Shown: positions 1-7,591 of the stretch, piece by piece
How the letters are laid out: the number at the start of each line of letters is the position of its first letter
How positions within the stretch are numbered: position 1 is the stretch's first letter
DNA from: JBCCFX01 sp039029515
GTDB taxonomy: Bacteria; Planctomycetota; Phycisphaerae; Phycisphaerales; SM1A02
Reading direction: 5' to 3'
Assembly (NCBI GenBank): GCA_039029515.1
Contig: JBCCFX010000038.1
Span: 1 to 23,626, forward strand
Length of the DNA stretch: 23,626 nt
Notes under the pieces: model-generated
What the model was told of the DNA's origin: nothing
Database searches by the model: none
The model's input: the letters and a program-made list of their open reading frames with translations, nothing else
Translations under genes and position numbers: made by a program

Positions 1-21
1 CGCGGAAACCGACGCGACCAC

Positions 22-46
22 CCTGTACGAGTACGCTCGTTACAGG
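22..46 (+). other. Stem-loop with UACG tetraloop
   Basis: Bases 22-31 pair with 36-46 through ten base pairs with a single bulged T at 41, closed by a TACG loop at 32-35. The element lies upstream (plus sense) of a terminator-like hairpin, so it may be the 3' part of a structured RNA or of a transcript beginning left of the window. One plus-strand frame is also open across it, so an end of a coding region cannot be excluded. The RNA family is not recognised. Confidence 0.4.
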
Positions 47-49
47 ATC

Positions 50-96
50 GCAGGCCCCCTTCCGCGGCCGGCCTCCGGGCCTGCCGCTTTTCATTT
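50..96 (+). terminator. Probable intrinsic terminator of a transcript entering from the left
   Basis: An 8-bp inverted repeat (50-57 with 77-84, GCAGGCCC/GGGCCTGC) encloses a GC-rich 19-nt loop and is followed two bases later by a T-rich tail (GCTTTTCATTT). The T-rich side follows on the plus strand only, which points to a plus-strand transcript coming from the left edge. It could still act as a weak stop for the minus-strand dipeptidase gene, whose stop codon lies just to the right. Confidence 0.5.
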
Positions 97-152
97 GGGG
101 ATATCGGATTCGAGATGCGGAGATGGGAAACCGGGAGTGCGTGCGAGCGTCG

Positions 153-1136
153 CTACAAGACCTCGCGGAGAAAACGCAACCAATTCGTCGAGGCGAACCC
201 CGTGATCTCCGCATCGGACCAGCCAGCCGCAGACAAACCGTCGGCAAGCGCTTCAAGTCGTGATGGATGATCAACGCCTGCGACGAGCCGAGTCGGCGGG
301 AAACCGCCATCCATGTCGCTCCCCAACGCGACGCCGCGCCGATGGCCCATGATCTCCGTCACGTGTTCGACGTGAGCAATCGCATCCGACACCGTCGGCG
401 GCTGATCGCGACGAACGAACGGCGCAAAGAGATTCAGACCAACGATACCATCGCGTTCACCGATCGCGCGAATGTGCGCATCGCACAAGTGCCGTTGATC
501 ATCCGTTCCGTGCAACGTTCGCGCGTTCGAATGACTCGCAACGACGCGTCCATTTGTCAACGTGAGCAGTTGGTCGACAGCTTCATCCGCGAGATGAGAG
601 AGATCATGCACGATGCCGTGCGCATCCAGCGATGCGACGAGTGCACGACCAGCATCTGTCAGCGGGCCCGGCGCAGCGTTGCCACCGGCGTACCGCGTGC
701 CCATCGCCCACGTCAGTCCCACGATGCGCACGCCACGGTTGAACCAGAATGGCACATCATCCGGGCCGGTGATCGGATCCGCGCCTTCCATGAGTATCAC
801 CAGGCGCGGTGTCGGGTGATCATTGGGCTCAAGGTCCGCAGCAGTCAGCACGATTGACGCCGCGCCATCGCGCGCCCACGCCTGATAGACCTGCAACTGT
901 CGGATGCCGACCGCGCGGGCGTGATCCGGATCGTGGCGTCGATACGCGGATGCTTCATCGCCGTCGTTCGTGACCGGTTCGGTGAAGATCGTCGCGAAGA
1001 TCGGGTCGACCAGGGCGGCTCGAAGCGCCGGCAGATCGACACAGCCAGTGGCAGGATCGTCGTGAGGACGTTCCAGGTCTCGGCCGCCGAGATGGACGTA
1101 TGCGAGATCCAGATGTCCGTCGATCCATGGTCGCAT
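153..1136 (-). CDS. Membrane dipeptidase-like metallohydrolase (peptidase family M19)
   Basis: The protein (327 aa) matches the M19 renal/membrane dipeptidase fold, a zinc TIM barrel that hydrolyses dipeptides, often with a D-amino acid at the C-terminal side. The N-terminal HxD metal motif is at His8 and Asp10 (WIDGHLDL). Further apparent ligands are the Glu in LMEGADP, the His in DLSHLAD and in VASHSNAR, and the Asp in GSDMDGG, in the expected order. I chose the ATG at 1136 because GAGGAGA sits about 7 nt upstream and because the metal motif then begins at residue 6. A longer in-frame start at 1214 would add an Arg-rich tail without a ribosome site. No signal peptide is seen, so a cytoplasmic role in peptide recycling is likely. 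It is divergent from the DUF2752 operon and appears monocistronic. The exact substrate is unknown. Confidence 0.9.
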   Translation of the reverse strand: MRPWIDGHLDLAYVHLGGRDLERPHDDPATGCVDLPALRAALVDPIFATIFTEPVTNDGDEASAYRRHDPDHARAVGIRQLQVYQAWARDGAASIVLTAADLEPNDHPTPRLVILMEGADPITGPDDVPFWFNRGVRIVGLTWAMGTRYAGGNAAPGPLTDAGRALVASLDAHGIVHDLSHLADEAVDQLLTLTNGRVVASHSNARTLHGTDDQRHLCDAHIRAIGERDGIVGLNLFAPFVRRDQPPTVSDAIAHVEHVTEIMGHRRGVALGSDMDGGFPPTRLVAGVDHPSRLEALADGLSAAGWSDAEITGFASTNWLRFLREVL

Positions 1137-1158
1137 CGGGGGTCTCCTCGCGGTGATG

Positions 1159-1217
1159 CGGATGATTCCCGAGGTCGCGGGCTTGTCTCGCGCGTGGAAC
1201 GCTCGGACAATCATCCG
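1159..1217. repeat. Inverted repeat in divergent intergenic region
   Basis: CGGATGATT at 1159-1167 and its exact reverse complement AATCATCCG at 1209-1217 are separated by 41 bp. They lie in the 190-bp gap between the M19 gene and the DUF2752 operon, where promoters for both must lie. It could be a looped operator or part of an mRNA leader. No -35/-10 boxes are convincing and no other feature is visible in this gap. Confidence 0.4.
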
Positions 1218-1327
1218 AGGTCATTGTCGGTCCGATACCGCGTGGAGCCGAGAAATCGCGAGAATGCGATCGAACCGAGCCACTTCATCATCCAGCGGTC
1301 CGACATGAATCATGAGGATTGAGCCGC

Positions 1328-1807
1328 GTGAGTTCGCCTGAGATCTCCATTGCCGGACCGGATCAGCGACGAGAGGAATTGTCTCGGCGGGCTGTCGGTG
1401 CGGTCATCACGGTGGCAACCGCTGCCGTGCTGCTCGTCGCCGCATATCTCGATCCTGATCCCGCTGGTGTCGGGACGCACGAGCAACTGGGCCTCACGCC
1501 GTGCGGCTGGATGCTCGCGGCAGATATGCCCTGTCCGACGTGCGGCATGACCACGGCCTTTGCGCACGCGGCGGAAGGTAATCTGCTGCAATCGCTCCGC
1601 ACGCAGCCGCTGGGCGCCTGCCTGGCGCTGGCTACGGCGATGGCTTGTCTGGTCGGGGCGTTCGTGGCGACCACCGGATCCAGAATCGGGCTGATGTACC
1701 GACGCCTCTGGACCCGACGATTCATCTGGATCCTTGGGACGTCCGTGGTGGTGGCGTGGGTCTACAAAATCATCGATCATCGCGTGGGGTTCGAATCGCT
1801 GTTCTGA
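1328..1807 (+). CDS. DUF2752 family membrane protein
   Basis: The protein (159 aa) has the DUF2752 hallmark: the cysteine motif CPTCGMTTAF at residues 69-78, followed by a small hydrophilic stretch with LRTQPLGA leading into a membrane segment. Hydrophobic helices are visible near residues 23-41, 90-115 and 130-150, so it is an inner-membrane protein of about three passes. The GTG start at 1328 is preferred because GAGGA at 1314-1318 gives a 9-nt spacing; the TTG nine bases earlier would abut the ribosome site. It is the first gene of a compact plus-strand run, with 14 bp to the next gene. The family's function is not established. The paired cysteines suggest metal or redox binding, but that is only a guess. 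Confidence 0.85.
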   Translation: MSSPEISIAGPDQRREELSRRAVGAVITVATAAVLLVAAYLDPDPAGVGTHEQLGLTPCGWMLAADMPCPTCGMTTAFAHAAEGNLLQSLRTQPLGACLALATAMACLVGAFVATTGSRIGLMYRRLWTRRFIWILGTSVVVAWVYKIIDHRVGFESLF

Positions 1808-1821
1808 ATGGAGTCCGCCGG

Positions 1822-2520
1822 ATGCGACGACACATCATTTCTCGACTCAGCCTGATCGGCCTCATTGTCTTGACGGCTGGTTGCCAGCTTCCGGGTCTCA
1901 TCGGCGCCCTCGCCCAGAACGAGGAGTACCAGAAGAAGAAGGAAGTCCTTGCGCGGTATCCCGGCCTTGAGGGGCAGACCGTCGCGGTCATCGTGGATGC
2001 CGACCTTGCGGTGCAGTACGACTATGCCAACGCGGTGCCGACCATTGCGTATGGCATCGCCGGCGCCCTTGCGAATCATGTGCCCGACATTCGTATCGTG
2101 CATCCGGACCTCGTCGCGGCCTGGCAGTTCCGAACGCCGGAGTGGTACGCGATGCCGTACGGGGATCTGGCCAAGAGCCTGAACGTCGATCGGGTCGTGC
2201 ACATTGATCTGCTGGAGTACCGTCTGAACCCGCCGGGCAATCGTCACCAGTGGGAAGGCGTTGCGCTCGCGAACGTCAGCATCATCGAGGCTGATGGTTT
2301 TGATCCGGATGTCTTTACCGAGTCGTTCTCTGTGTCATCGGAATATCCGGGCATCTCTGAGCTGACTGAGTTTGAAGCGTCGGCAGATCAGATTCAGCGC
2401 GGCCTGCATCAGACATTCATCAAGCAGATCGCGTGGCTGTTCTTCGATCACATCGAACCGAAGTATCCCGACAAGTATCGGCCTGAACTGGATCCTGATT
2501 ACCAGCAGGCCAGCCGGTGA
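1822..2520 (+). CDS. Putative lipoprotein (paralogue of the next gene)
   Basis: The product (232 aa) begins with a type II signal peptide: MRRHI, a hydrophobic core, then a lipobox ending in TAGC at about residue 20. It should therefore be exported and lipidated. The mature part starts with a charged segment and then an alpha/beta domain with VAVIVDADLAVQYDY, a PDIRIVHPD segment and DRVVHIDLLEYRL. The ATG at 1822 is supported by GGAG eight bases upstream. The last codons overlap the start of the following gene, which encodes a lipoprotein of similar plan, so translational coupling is likely. The core resembles small periplasmic-facing lipoproteins that form an alpha/beta sandwich, but I do not recognise a named family. 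Function unknown. Confidence 0.75.
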   Translation: MRRHIISRLSLIGLIVLTAGCQLPGLIGALAQNEEYQKKKEVLARYPGLEGQTVAVIVDADLAVQYDYANAVPTIAYGIAGALANHVPDIRIVHPDLVAAWQFRTPEWYAMPYGDLAKSLNVDRVVHIDLLEYRLNPPGNRHQWEGVALANVSIIEADGFDPDVFTESFSVSSEYPGISELTEFEASADQIQRGLHQTFIKQIAWLFFDHIEPKYPDKYRPELDPDYQQASR

Positions 2521-3215
2521 TGATGATGTTGAACGCACGAATGAACCGACGTCTCATTGTGGTTATCAGCGCGGTGATCATGGCGATGGCGGTCACGTCC
2601 GGGTGCAATATCGTCACGCCGATTGCCTACATCATCGAAGGTCCGGGCACGATCGACGCCGAGTATGAACTCGCTGACGTGCCGACCGTGGTGTTCGTGG
2701 ACGATCGGGCGAATATCCTCAGCCCGATTATGCTTCGCCGGAATATCGCCGATACGGTCAGCAAGGAGTTGATGACTCGTGCGGGACTGAGCACGACGAT
2801 TCGTCCGCAGGATGCGCTGACCGTCGCCAAACGGCTTGATACCAACGAGGAACCGATCTCCATGGATCGGATTGCTCGAGGCGTCGGCGCAGAGCAGATC
2901 GTGTACGTGCAGATGCGGAGCTGGAAACGAACGCCGGATGGCTTCACCCCGCGCCCGACTGCATCCTGCACGGTTCAGGTTCTCGATGTGGTCGAAGGTC
3001 GACAGGCCTATCCGATCGGCGAGGACGGTCAGCCGATCATCGAAGGACGATCGGTGGTGGCCATGCTTCCCGCGATGAACGAGTCGGCGTTCGAGTCTCG
3101 GGCCGCGATTCGTCAGCTTCAGGAACTTCTGGCTCAGCAGACCGGCACGGAGATCGCCAAGCTCTTCTACCGGCATGAGCGTGTGGACCTGGGCGGCAAT
3201 CTTCAGTCGCGGTGA
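2520..3215 (+). CDS. Putative lipoprotein (paralogue of the preceding gene)
   Basis: The product is about 231 aa, with a basic N-terminus (MNRR), a hydrophobic segment and a lipobox ending VTSGC, so it is predicted to be an exported lipoprotein. Its core repeats the plan of the upstream protein: a beta strand VPTVVFVDD, a helix with NIADTVSKEL, a TTIRPQDAL segment and then AEQIVYVQMRSW. The start is ambiguous, since GTG at 2517, three ATGs from 2520 and an ATG at 2541 are all in frame. All overlap or nearly abut the previous stop codon. No ribosome site is strong, consistent with coupling to the upstream gene. The mature domain (residues 35-200) contains no catalytic motif I recognise. The glycosyltransferase gene follows after 11 bp. 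Confidence 0.75.
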   Translation: MMMLNARMNRRLIVVISAVIMAMAVTSGCNIVTPIAYIIEGPGTIDAEYELADVPTVVFVDDRANILSPIMLRRNIADTVSKELMTRAGLSTTIRPQDALTVAKRLDTNEEPISMDRIARGVGAEQIVYVQMRSWKRTPDGFTPRPTASCTVQVLDVVEGRQAYPIGEDGQPIIEGRSVVAMLPAMNESAFESRAAIRQLQELLAQQTGTEIAKLFYRHERVDLGGNLQSR

Positions 3216-3226
3216 GGCATGACACG

Positions 3227-4489
3227 ATGCGGGTTCTTCATCTGATCGATCCTGGGTCGCCTGGCGGCGGCGCGTGCACTCTTCAACTCGTTGCCGATGC
3301 CACGGAGCGATTGACGTCGGTCCATCAGGACGTGCTCATCTTTGGTCATCATGGCCACATGCAGTTAGCACGCCGCAGTGGTGTGACGCCGGCCGGCCAG
3401 TTGAGCGGTCCGCGCGGGCTCCCGCATGCCGGTCGCCGCGGTCTTGAGGAGTGGATCGAACATCAGGAGAACGCATTCGACGCGTATGACGTCGTTCATG
3501 CGTGGACACCGCGCATGGCCATTCTCGCGACGCTCGCAGCGCCGCGCCATCGCCGTCTCGCAACGCTGAGCGTCGGACCGATCAGCGGACTACGCTCTCA
3601 ACTGCTCATCCACCTGCTGAAGAAAAACCCGATGCCGCTGCTCGCGACGTCACCCGCCGTCATGGCCGAGTACGTTGCCATGGGCCTTCCCGAACCACAA
3701 CTCGGCGTGCTGCCGCCGGCGGTGCATGCGCAGACGATTGACAGTGCTGGCCGCGATGAACTGCGCGACCGGTGGGGCGTCGATGATGACACGATGGTCG
3801 TCGGTCTGCTCTCTGAACCCGTCAACTGGGCCGATGCGCACGCCGCGATGCATATGGTCATGCGCGTCGCCGTGACCGGACGCCGTGTTCGCCTGCTGCT
3901 GCATCCGACCGCCTATCGGCGCGCGGAAGCGGAATGGCTCGTGCGTTCGTTCGGCGATACCGATCTGATGATCATCGACGATGAAGCCGCAGAACCGTGG
4001 CGCGTCGTGAACGGACTTGATACCGCCCTCTTGCTCGGCGGTCCGATGAACATGATGGATCTCCGTGGCGCCGAAACGCCGTGGTCGTTCTTCCTGGGTG
4101 GCGGACGACGCATGCGTCCGATGCCGGGCATCATGCCGTTGCTGTGGGCGATGGCGTCCGGCAAGCCGGTCATTGCAGAAGCAAGTCAGGCGGTCGCGGA
4201 CATCATTCAGGATGGCGTGAACGGATTCCTCGTCAATCAGCACGACATCAATTCGGTTTGCGATCGCATCATTCGCATCCACGATGATCTGACGATTGCC
4301 AATCGGGTCGGCGCGAACGCCCGACAGACGGTGCGGCAGCGCTTCCACATCAGCGCGTACGCCGTCCGGTTGAAGGAAACCTACGAGCGCATCGTCAAGG
4401 GCAAGTTCGTTCCGCCTTTGGCTACGCCTGGCGATGATGTTGATACGCAAACGAACGATGTCGACGAACCGGCGGTCGTGTTGCGGTAG
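3227..4489 (+). CDS. GT-B fold glycosyltransferase (GT4-like)
   Basis: The protein (420 aa) has the two Rossmann-like halves of GT-B enzymes. The N-terminal half opens with MRVLHLIDPGSPGGGA (glycine-rich acceptor-side loop) and has DVVHAWTPRMA. The C-terminal half has GLLSEPVNWAD, MPLLWAMASGKPVIAE and DGVNGFLV, the usual donor-side signature. The classic E-x7-E pair is not clear, so catalytic activity is likely but not proven. ATG 3227 is preferred over GTG 3212, as GAGG lies 9 nt upstream and the GT-B strand begins at once. The last 30 residues are acidic and probably disordered. It closes the operon with the two lipoproteins, which suggests a role in envelope or surface polysaccharide, but donor and acceptor sugars cannot be read from sequence. 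Confidence 0.8.
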   Translation: MRVLHLIDPGSPGGGACTLQLVADATERLTSVHQDVLIFGHHGHMQLARRSGVTPAGQLSGPRGLPHAGRRGLEEWIEHQENAFDAYDVVHAWTPRMAILATLAAPRHRRLATLSVGPISGLRSQLLIHLLKKNPMPLLATSPAVMAEYVAMGLPEPQLGVLPPAVHAQTIDSAGRDELRDRWGVDDDTMVVGLLSEPVNWADAHAAMHMVMRVAVTGRRVRLLLHPTAYRRAEAEWLVRSFGDTDLMIIDDEAAEPWRVVNGLDTALLLGGPMNMMDLRGAETPWSFFLGGGRRMRPMPGIMPLLWAMASGKPVIAEASQAVADIIQDGVNGFLVNQHDINSVCDRIIRIHDDLTIANRVGANARQTVRQRFHISAYAVRLKETYERIVKGKFVPPLATPGDDVDTQTNDVDEPAVVLR

Positions 4490-4490
4490 G

Positions 4491-4560
4491 CAGCGGTCAG
4501 CTCTCAGCTTTCAGCACAAAACCCACAACCCACAACTCATCACCCACAACCCAAGACCCA
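4491..4560. repeat. Degenerate heptad-periodic tandem repeat (ten 7-nt units)
   Basis: The stretch reads in an unbroken 7-nt register from 4491: CAGCGGT, CAGCTCT, CAGCTTT, CAGCACA, AAACCCA, CAACCCA, CAACTCA, TCACCCA, CAACCCA, AGACCCA. It starts one base after the glycosyltransferase stop codon and ends exactly where the convergent amidohydrolase stop codon begins. The units drift from a CAGCTNT type to a CAACCCA type. Composition is strongly strand-asymmetric (almost no G in the second half), unlike the neighbouring genes. Heptanucleotide tandem repeats of unknown role are known in cyanobacteria and others; membership of any named family is not shown here. Confidence 0.8.
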
Positions 4561-5667
4561 TCACGCTTTGTCATACCACGCATCAACAAGCGTGTGCGCG
4601 GCGTCGTGGTAGAACGAGCGCAGGATGTCTTCCGGCATCGATTTGCCAACGAGTTTCGGCGCATCCATCGGTGTAAAGCGATCCGGATCGACCATGTGCA
4701 GATCAGGATCTGCGATCGGAGACTCGCCGACATGGTCAGTTTCCCACATCGTCCGCAGTGCCCAATAGCGGCTTGCGTACAGGTCAAACGCTTCCTGGTC
4801 GCTGCTCGCCTTGGTGTTCATTTCATTGCCGTCTTCGGAGGCTTGGAGATGATCGTCCATGGTGACGATGTCCGAGCCAAACATGATGCGGCCGCGGTGT
4901 TTCGTCATGAACTCGACGAGTTCCTCGCGCGGCTGCTGGCTGATCTCGCGCACCATCCACTTGCAGGCGCTCGCATCAAGGTAGAGGTTGTCGTGGCGCG
5001 CCAGCAGATCCGTAAGGAAGTGGAGGTCTTCAGGCCAGCCACCCATGTGCGCTGCAATCCACGGCACCGGATACGCCTCGAGGACGCGTTCGAGCGGCTC
5101 GTACTGCTCGCGCTTCGTGCCGTATTTGGATGCGTCGACATACGACGTCTGGAACCAGGTGTCCGGATCAGCCACGTGCGTCATGAACATCATGCCGAGC
5201 TCGGCCGAGAGATCCATGGCTTTCCGTGCGAGCGGCGAATCCAGCGAGAGCACGTGTTCGCCGCCAAGTTCATCCGTGAAATCACGGCCACGTGGCGCGA
5301 CCCAGAATTTGGTCATCCGCGCTCCGGCATCATGGCATTGGCGAATGTGATCGAGGTAGCCGCGGCCAAATGCATGCGCTTTGTCTTCAGCGCGGAAGTC
5401 CGGGATCGCGATGAATCGAATGCGATCGCCGAGCGCCGCGCGGACGGCTTCCAAGTCAGCAAGCCGCGACATTGAGTAGATTCGCTCGACGCCGTACAGT
5501 TCAGCCGCCCGAGCGAAGATCTTCGATGCGGCGGCCCCGTTGATATGGCTGTGCACATCGATGATGGGAGTGACGGGACGACCAAGTGCCGCCGCGTCTG
5601 CGGCATAATCCTGACCGAATCGGTTGGCTGCATTCGTGGCCATGGCGCCGACCTGTTGCGATGACAT
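4561..5667 (-). CDS. Amidohydrolase family 2 metal-dependent hydrolase
   Basis: The protein (368 aa) belongs to the amidohydrolase-2 group of TIM-barrel hydrolases and decarboxylases. Visible metal-site elements are the HxH motif at His39 and His41 (IIDVHSHING), a His in MFMTHVADPD, the His in WIAAHMGGWPEDL, and the Asp in RIMFGSDIV near the C-terminal third. The ATG at 5667 is supported by GAGG about 6 nt upstream; the same frame stays open further upstream but without family residues. The C-terminal 70 residues (RYWALRTMWETDH onwards) resemble uncharacterised planctomycete homologues rather than any enzyme I can name. Its start codon lies only 31 bp from the divergent GT4 gene, so the two promoters must overlap or lie inside the genes. 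Substrate unknown. Confidence 0.85.
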   Translation of the reverse strand: MSSQQVGAMATNAANRFGQDYAADAAALGRPVTPIIDVHSHINGAAASKIFARAAELYGVERIYSMSRLADLEAVRAALGDRIRFIAIPDFRAEDKAHAFGRGYLDHIRQCHDAGARMTKFWVAPRGRDFTDELGGEHVLSLDSPLARKAMDLSAELGMMFMTHVADPDTWFQTSYVDASKYGTKREQYEPLERVLEAYPVPWIAAHMGGWPEDLHFLTDLLARHDNLYLDASACKWMVREISQQPREELVEFMTKHRGRIMFGSDIVTMDDHLQASEDGNEMNTKASSDQEAFDLYASRYWALRTMWETDHVGESPIADPDLHMVDPDRFTPMDAPKLVGKSMPEDILRSFYHDAAHTLVDAWYDKA

Positions 5668-5698
5668 ACGTACCTCGGTATTCGATAGAAGACCTGAT

Positions 5699-6808
5699 GT
5701 GAATGATGCTCCACACATCGCACTCGCCCATGACTGGCTCGTCGGGATGCGCGGCGGTGAACAGGTGCTGGATCGATTGGCGTCATTGTGTGGACCCACC
5801 GAACTCTACACACTGGTGCATGATACCACACCGCACACACCTGCGATCGACGCCTGTCGTATCGTGACATCGTCACTTCAGGCCCTGCCCGGTGCGCGCG
5901 GTTGTGCACGTCGATGGTATCTGCCGCTGATGCCTCGCGCCGTCAGTCAGGTGCAGGTCGCGCCATGCGATCTGTTGATCTCGACCAGCTCTGCGGTGAT
6001 GAAGTCGATTCGACCCCCTGCGGGTGTGCCGCATGTGTGCTATTGCCATTCGCCGGCCCGCTACATCTGGGAGCAGGGCGCGGATTATGGTCACGGCGCT
6101 CGTGGTCGGTTGCGTTCGTTCGGACTGTCGATGATTCGTCGACGCTTCCAGCGATGGGACCGACGTACGGCCGATCGTGTCACGATGTTCATTGCCAACT
6201 CGACGCACACCGCACAGCGCATCCGCCGATGCTACGGGCGAGATGCAACGGTCATCCATCCGCCCGTGCGAACAGCATACTTCACGCCGGATCCGACCGT
6301 TGATCGGGCATCGCACCACCTCGTGGTGTCTGCATTGGAGCCGTATAAGCGTGTGGATCTCGCGATTGAAGCCGCGCGGCGTGACGGCTGGCCACTGCGC
6401 ATCGTCGGCGATGGTTCACAGCGCCGAACATTGGAGCGCACCGCGCCATCACATGTCACGTTCACAGGCCGAATCGATGATGCGGCACTCCGCGATGAAT
6501 ACCGCGCTGCGCGCGCGCTGCTGTTTCCGCAGGTTGAGGACTTCGGCATTATTGCCGTCGAGGCGATGGCGACCGGTTGCCCGGTGGTCGCCATGCGCGG
6601 CGGCGGGGCGCTGGATACGGTGACGAACGAGACTGGCGTATTCTTCGATGAACAACGCGCATCGGCACTGGCAGAGGCCGTGGCGACGCTCGATGGACAC
6701 GCGTTTGAGACGCATGCGATTCGTGCGCACGCGGAAACATTCAGCGTCGAACGCTTTGATCAGACGATGCGCGATGTGATTGATGCGATGCGCTCAGCCG
6801 GCGGATGA
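5699..6808 (+). CDS. Glycosyltransferase family 4 protein
   Basis: The product (369 aa) is a GT-B glycosyltransferase. The N-terminal domain begins IALAHDWLVGMRGGEQVLD, typical of GT4 mannosyl- or related transferases, and includes PHVCYCHSPARYIWEQ. The C-terminal donor domain carries LVVSALEPYKRVDLAIEAA, LRIVGDGSQRR and the catalytic E-x7-E pair at Glu280 and Glu288 (EDFGIIAVEAMA). The GTG at 5699 is chosen because the family N-terminus follows directly; a modest GAAGA lies 8 nt upstream, and longer in-frame starts would run through the divergent gene. Its last 15 bases overlap the convergent flavin-reductase-like gene. The probable role is exopolysaccharide or cell-surface glycan assembly; the sugar specificity cannot be inferred. 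Confidence 0.88.
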   Translation: MNDAPHIALAHDWLVGMRGGEQVLDRLASLCGPTELYTLVHDTTPHTPAIDACRIVTSSLQALPGARGCARRWYLPLMPRAVSQVQVAPCDLLISTSSAVMKSIRPPAGVPHVCYCHSPARYIWEQGADYGHGARGRLRSFGLSMIRRRFQRWDRRTADRVTMFIANSTHTAQRIRRCYGRDATVIHPPVRTAYFTPDPTVDRASHHLVVSALEPYKRVDLAIEAARRDGWPLRIVGDGSQRRTLERTAPSHVTFTGRIDDAALRDEYRAARALLFPQVEDFGIIAVEAMATGCPVVAMRGGGALDTVTNETGVFFDEQRASALAEAVATLDGHAFETHAIRAHAETFSVERFDQTMRDVIDAMRSAGG

Positions 6809-7300
6809 ACGTGCGGGCGGGTAGCCGTTCTCGTCCCAGTGCACTGCGGGCTTCGCGGGATGCAGAATCTCGCCGGCGTGAATGCGCCCGATGTACAGGC
6901 GATGGTCAGCGTCGAGATCGAGGTGACGAACAACCTCGCAATCGAGATAGCTCATGGCTCGCTCGATGATTGGTGCGCTGTAGGCGCCGTCTCGCGTGTC
7001 GAGCGCGACGAACGGGTCGTCCGTGCGATCGTGCGGCGTGGCAAATTTCCGGAACAGGAAGGCATCGTCTTCCGCGATCTGGCACAGCGCAAAGCCGCGA
7101 CTGTCGCGAATGAGCGGTTCGACCGGCTGTCCCTTCGGTACCGCGACCATGAGCAGCGGGGGCTGCGTCGAACATCGCTGGACCCACTTCACGAGCACGC
7201 CGCTGCGACGCTGGTCATGCGCCGCGGTCATGATGAACAGACCGCGCGGGATCTTCCCCATGGCGGCGGCAATCTCAATTGGGGCGGGTCCACCCATCAT
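6794..7300 (-). CDS. Flavin reductase-like domain protein
   Basis: The protein (168 aa) has the split-barrel flavin-binding fold of the flavin reductase family, seen in IEIAAAMGKIPRGLFIMTAA followed by the strand-rich QPPLLMVAVPKGQPVEPLIRDSRGFALCQI. Such proteins bind FMN or FAD and either supply reduced flavin to a monooxygenase or act as oxidoreductases themselves. The ATG at 7300 is preferred because GAGGA lies 8 nt upstream and the barrel begins shortly after; two upstream in-frame ATGs have no ribosome site. Its 3' end overlaps the convergent GT4 gene by 15 bp. No partner oxygenase lies in this window, so the physiological role is open. Confidence 0.82.
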   Translation of the reverse strand: MMGGPAPIEIAAAMGKIPRGLFIMTAAHDQRRSGVLVKWVQRCSTQPPLLMVAVPKGQPVEPLIRDSRGFALCQIAEDDAFLFRKFATPHDRTDDPFVALDTRDGAYSAPIIERAMSYLDCEVVRHLDLDADHRLYIGRIHAGEILHPAKPAVHWDENGYPPARSSAG

Positions 7301-7331
7301 GTCCGATGTCCTCGGTGACGGCATCTGCCGG

Positions 7332-7355
7332 ACCTGTCGTCGAAAGACGGCAGGT
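7332..7355 (+). other. GAAA-tetraloop hairpin upstream of mraZ
   Basis: Bases 7332-7341 pair with 7346-7355 over ten positions (one G-T pair), closed by GAAA at 7342-7345. GNRA loops are especially stable as RNA in this orientation, so the element may belong to a long mraZ 5' leader or to a separate plus-strand transcript. It lies in the 291-bp gap between the flavin-reductase-like gene and mraZ. Apart from the TGGG repeats near mraZ, nothing else is evident in that gap. Confidence 0.4.
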
Positions 7356-7521
7356 TCAGCGGTCATCGGCGCGGTGTCGTGCCAACGTGAGGGCGATGGC
7401 CGGGTCGGGCGGGGACCGAGGGGTGACGCGGCCGCACAACCGCGCTGTCCGTCGGGAACCGCATTCGTTATCGGACGCCGGCCTGGACGAGGGGGCGATA
7501 GGAGGAATTAATCCACGATCG

Positions 7522-7555
7522 TGGCGAAGAGTGTTGCAGAATGGGGCTGTATGGG
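7522..7555 (+). promoter_or_regulatory. Putative MraZ operator (TGGG repeats, 10-bp period)
   Basis: TGGG occurs at 7542-7545 and again at 7552-7555, exactly 10 bp apart. Two weaker copies continue the register upstream (TGGC at 7522, TGTT at 7532). In E. coli, MraZ represses its own promoter by binding TGGGN direct repeats with this helical period. These copies lie about 37-70 bp before the mraZ start codon, where an autoregulatory operator is expected. Confidence 0.6.
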
Positions 7556-7591
7556 TTAATCTTCCACGCGTTCGGGACGAGGTAACGATGC

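Noticed and set aside
3650..4450. 266-codon minus-strand open frame
   Set aside because: Antisense shadow of the GT-B glycosyltransferase; no recognisable domain.
4491..4560. CRISPR array
   Set aside because: Units are only 7 nt with no spacers and no cas genes in the window.
4594..5475. 293-codon open frame antisense to the amidohydrolase
   Set aside because: Its sequence is the reverse-strand shadow of a well-supported enzyme with all metal ligands.
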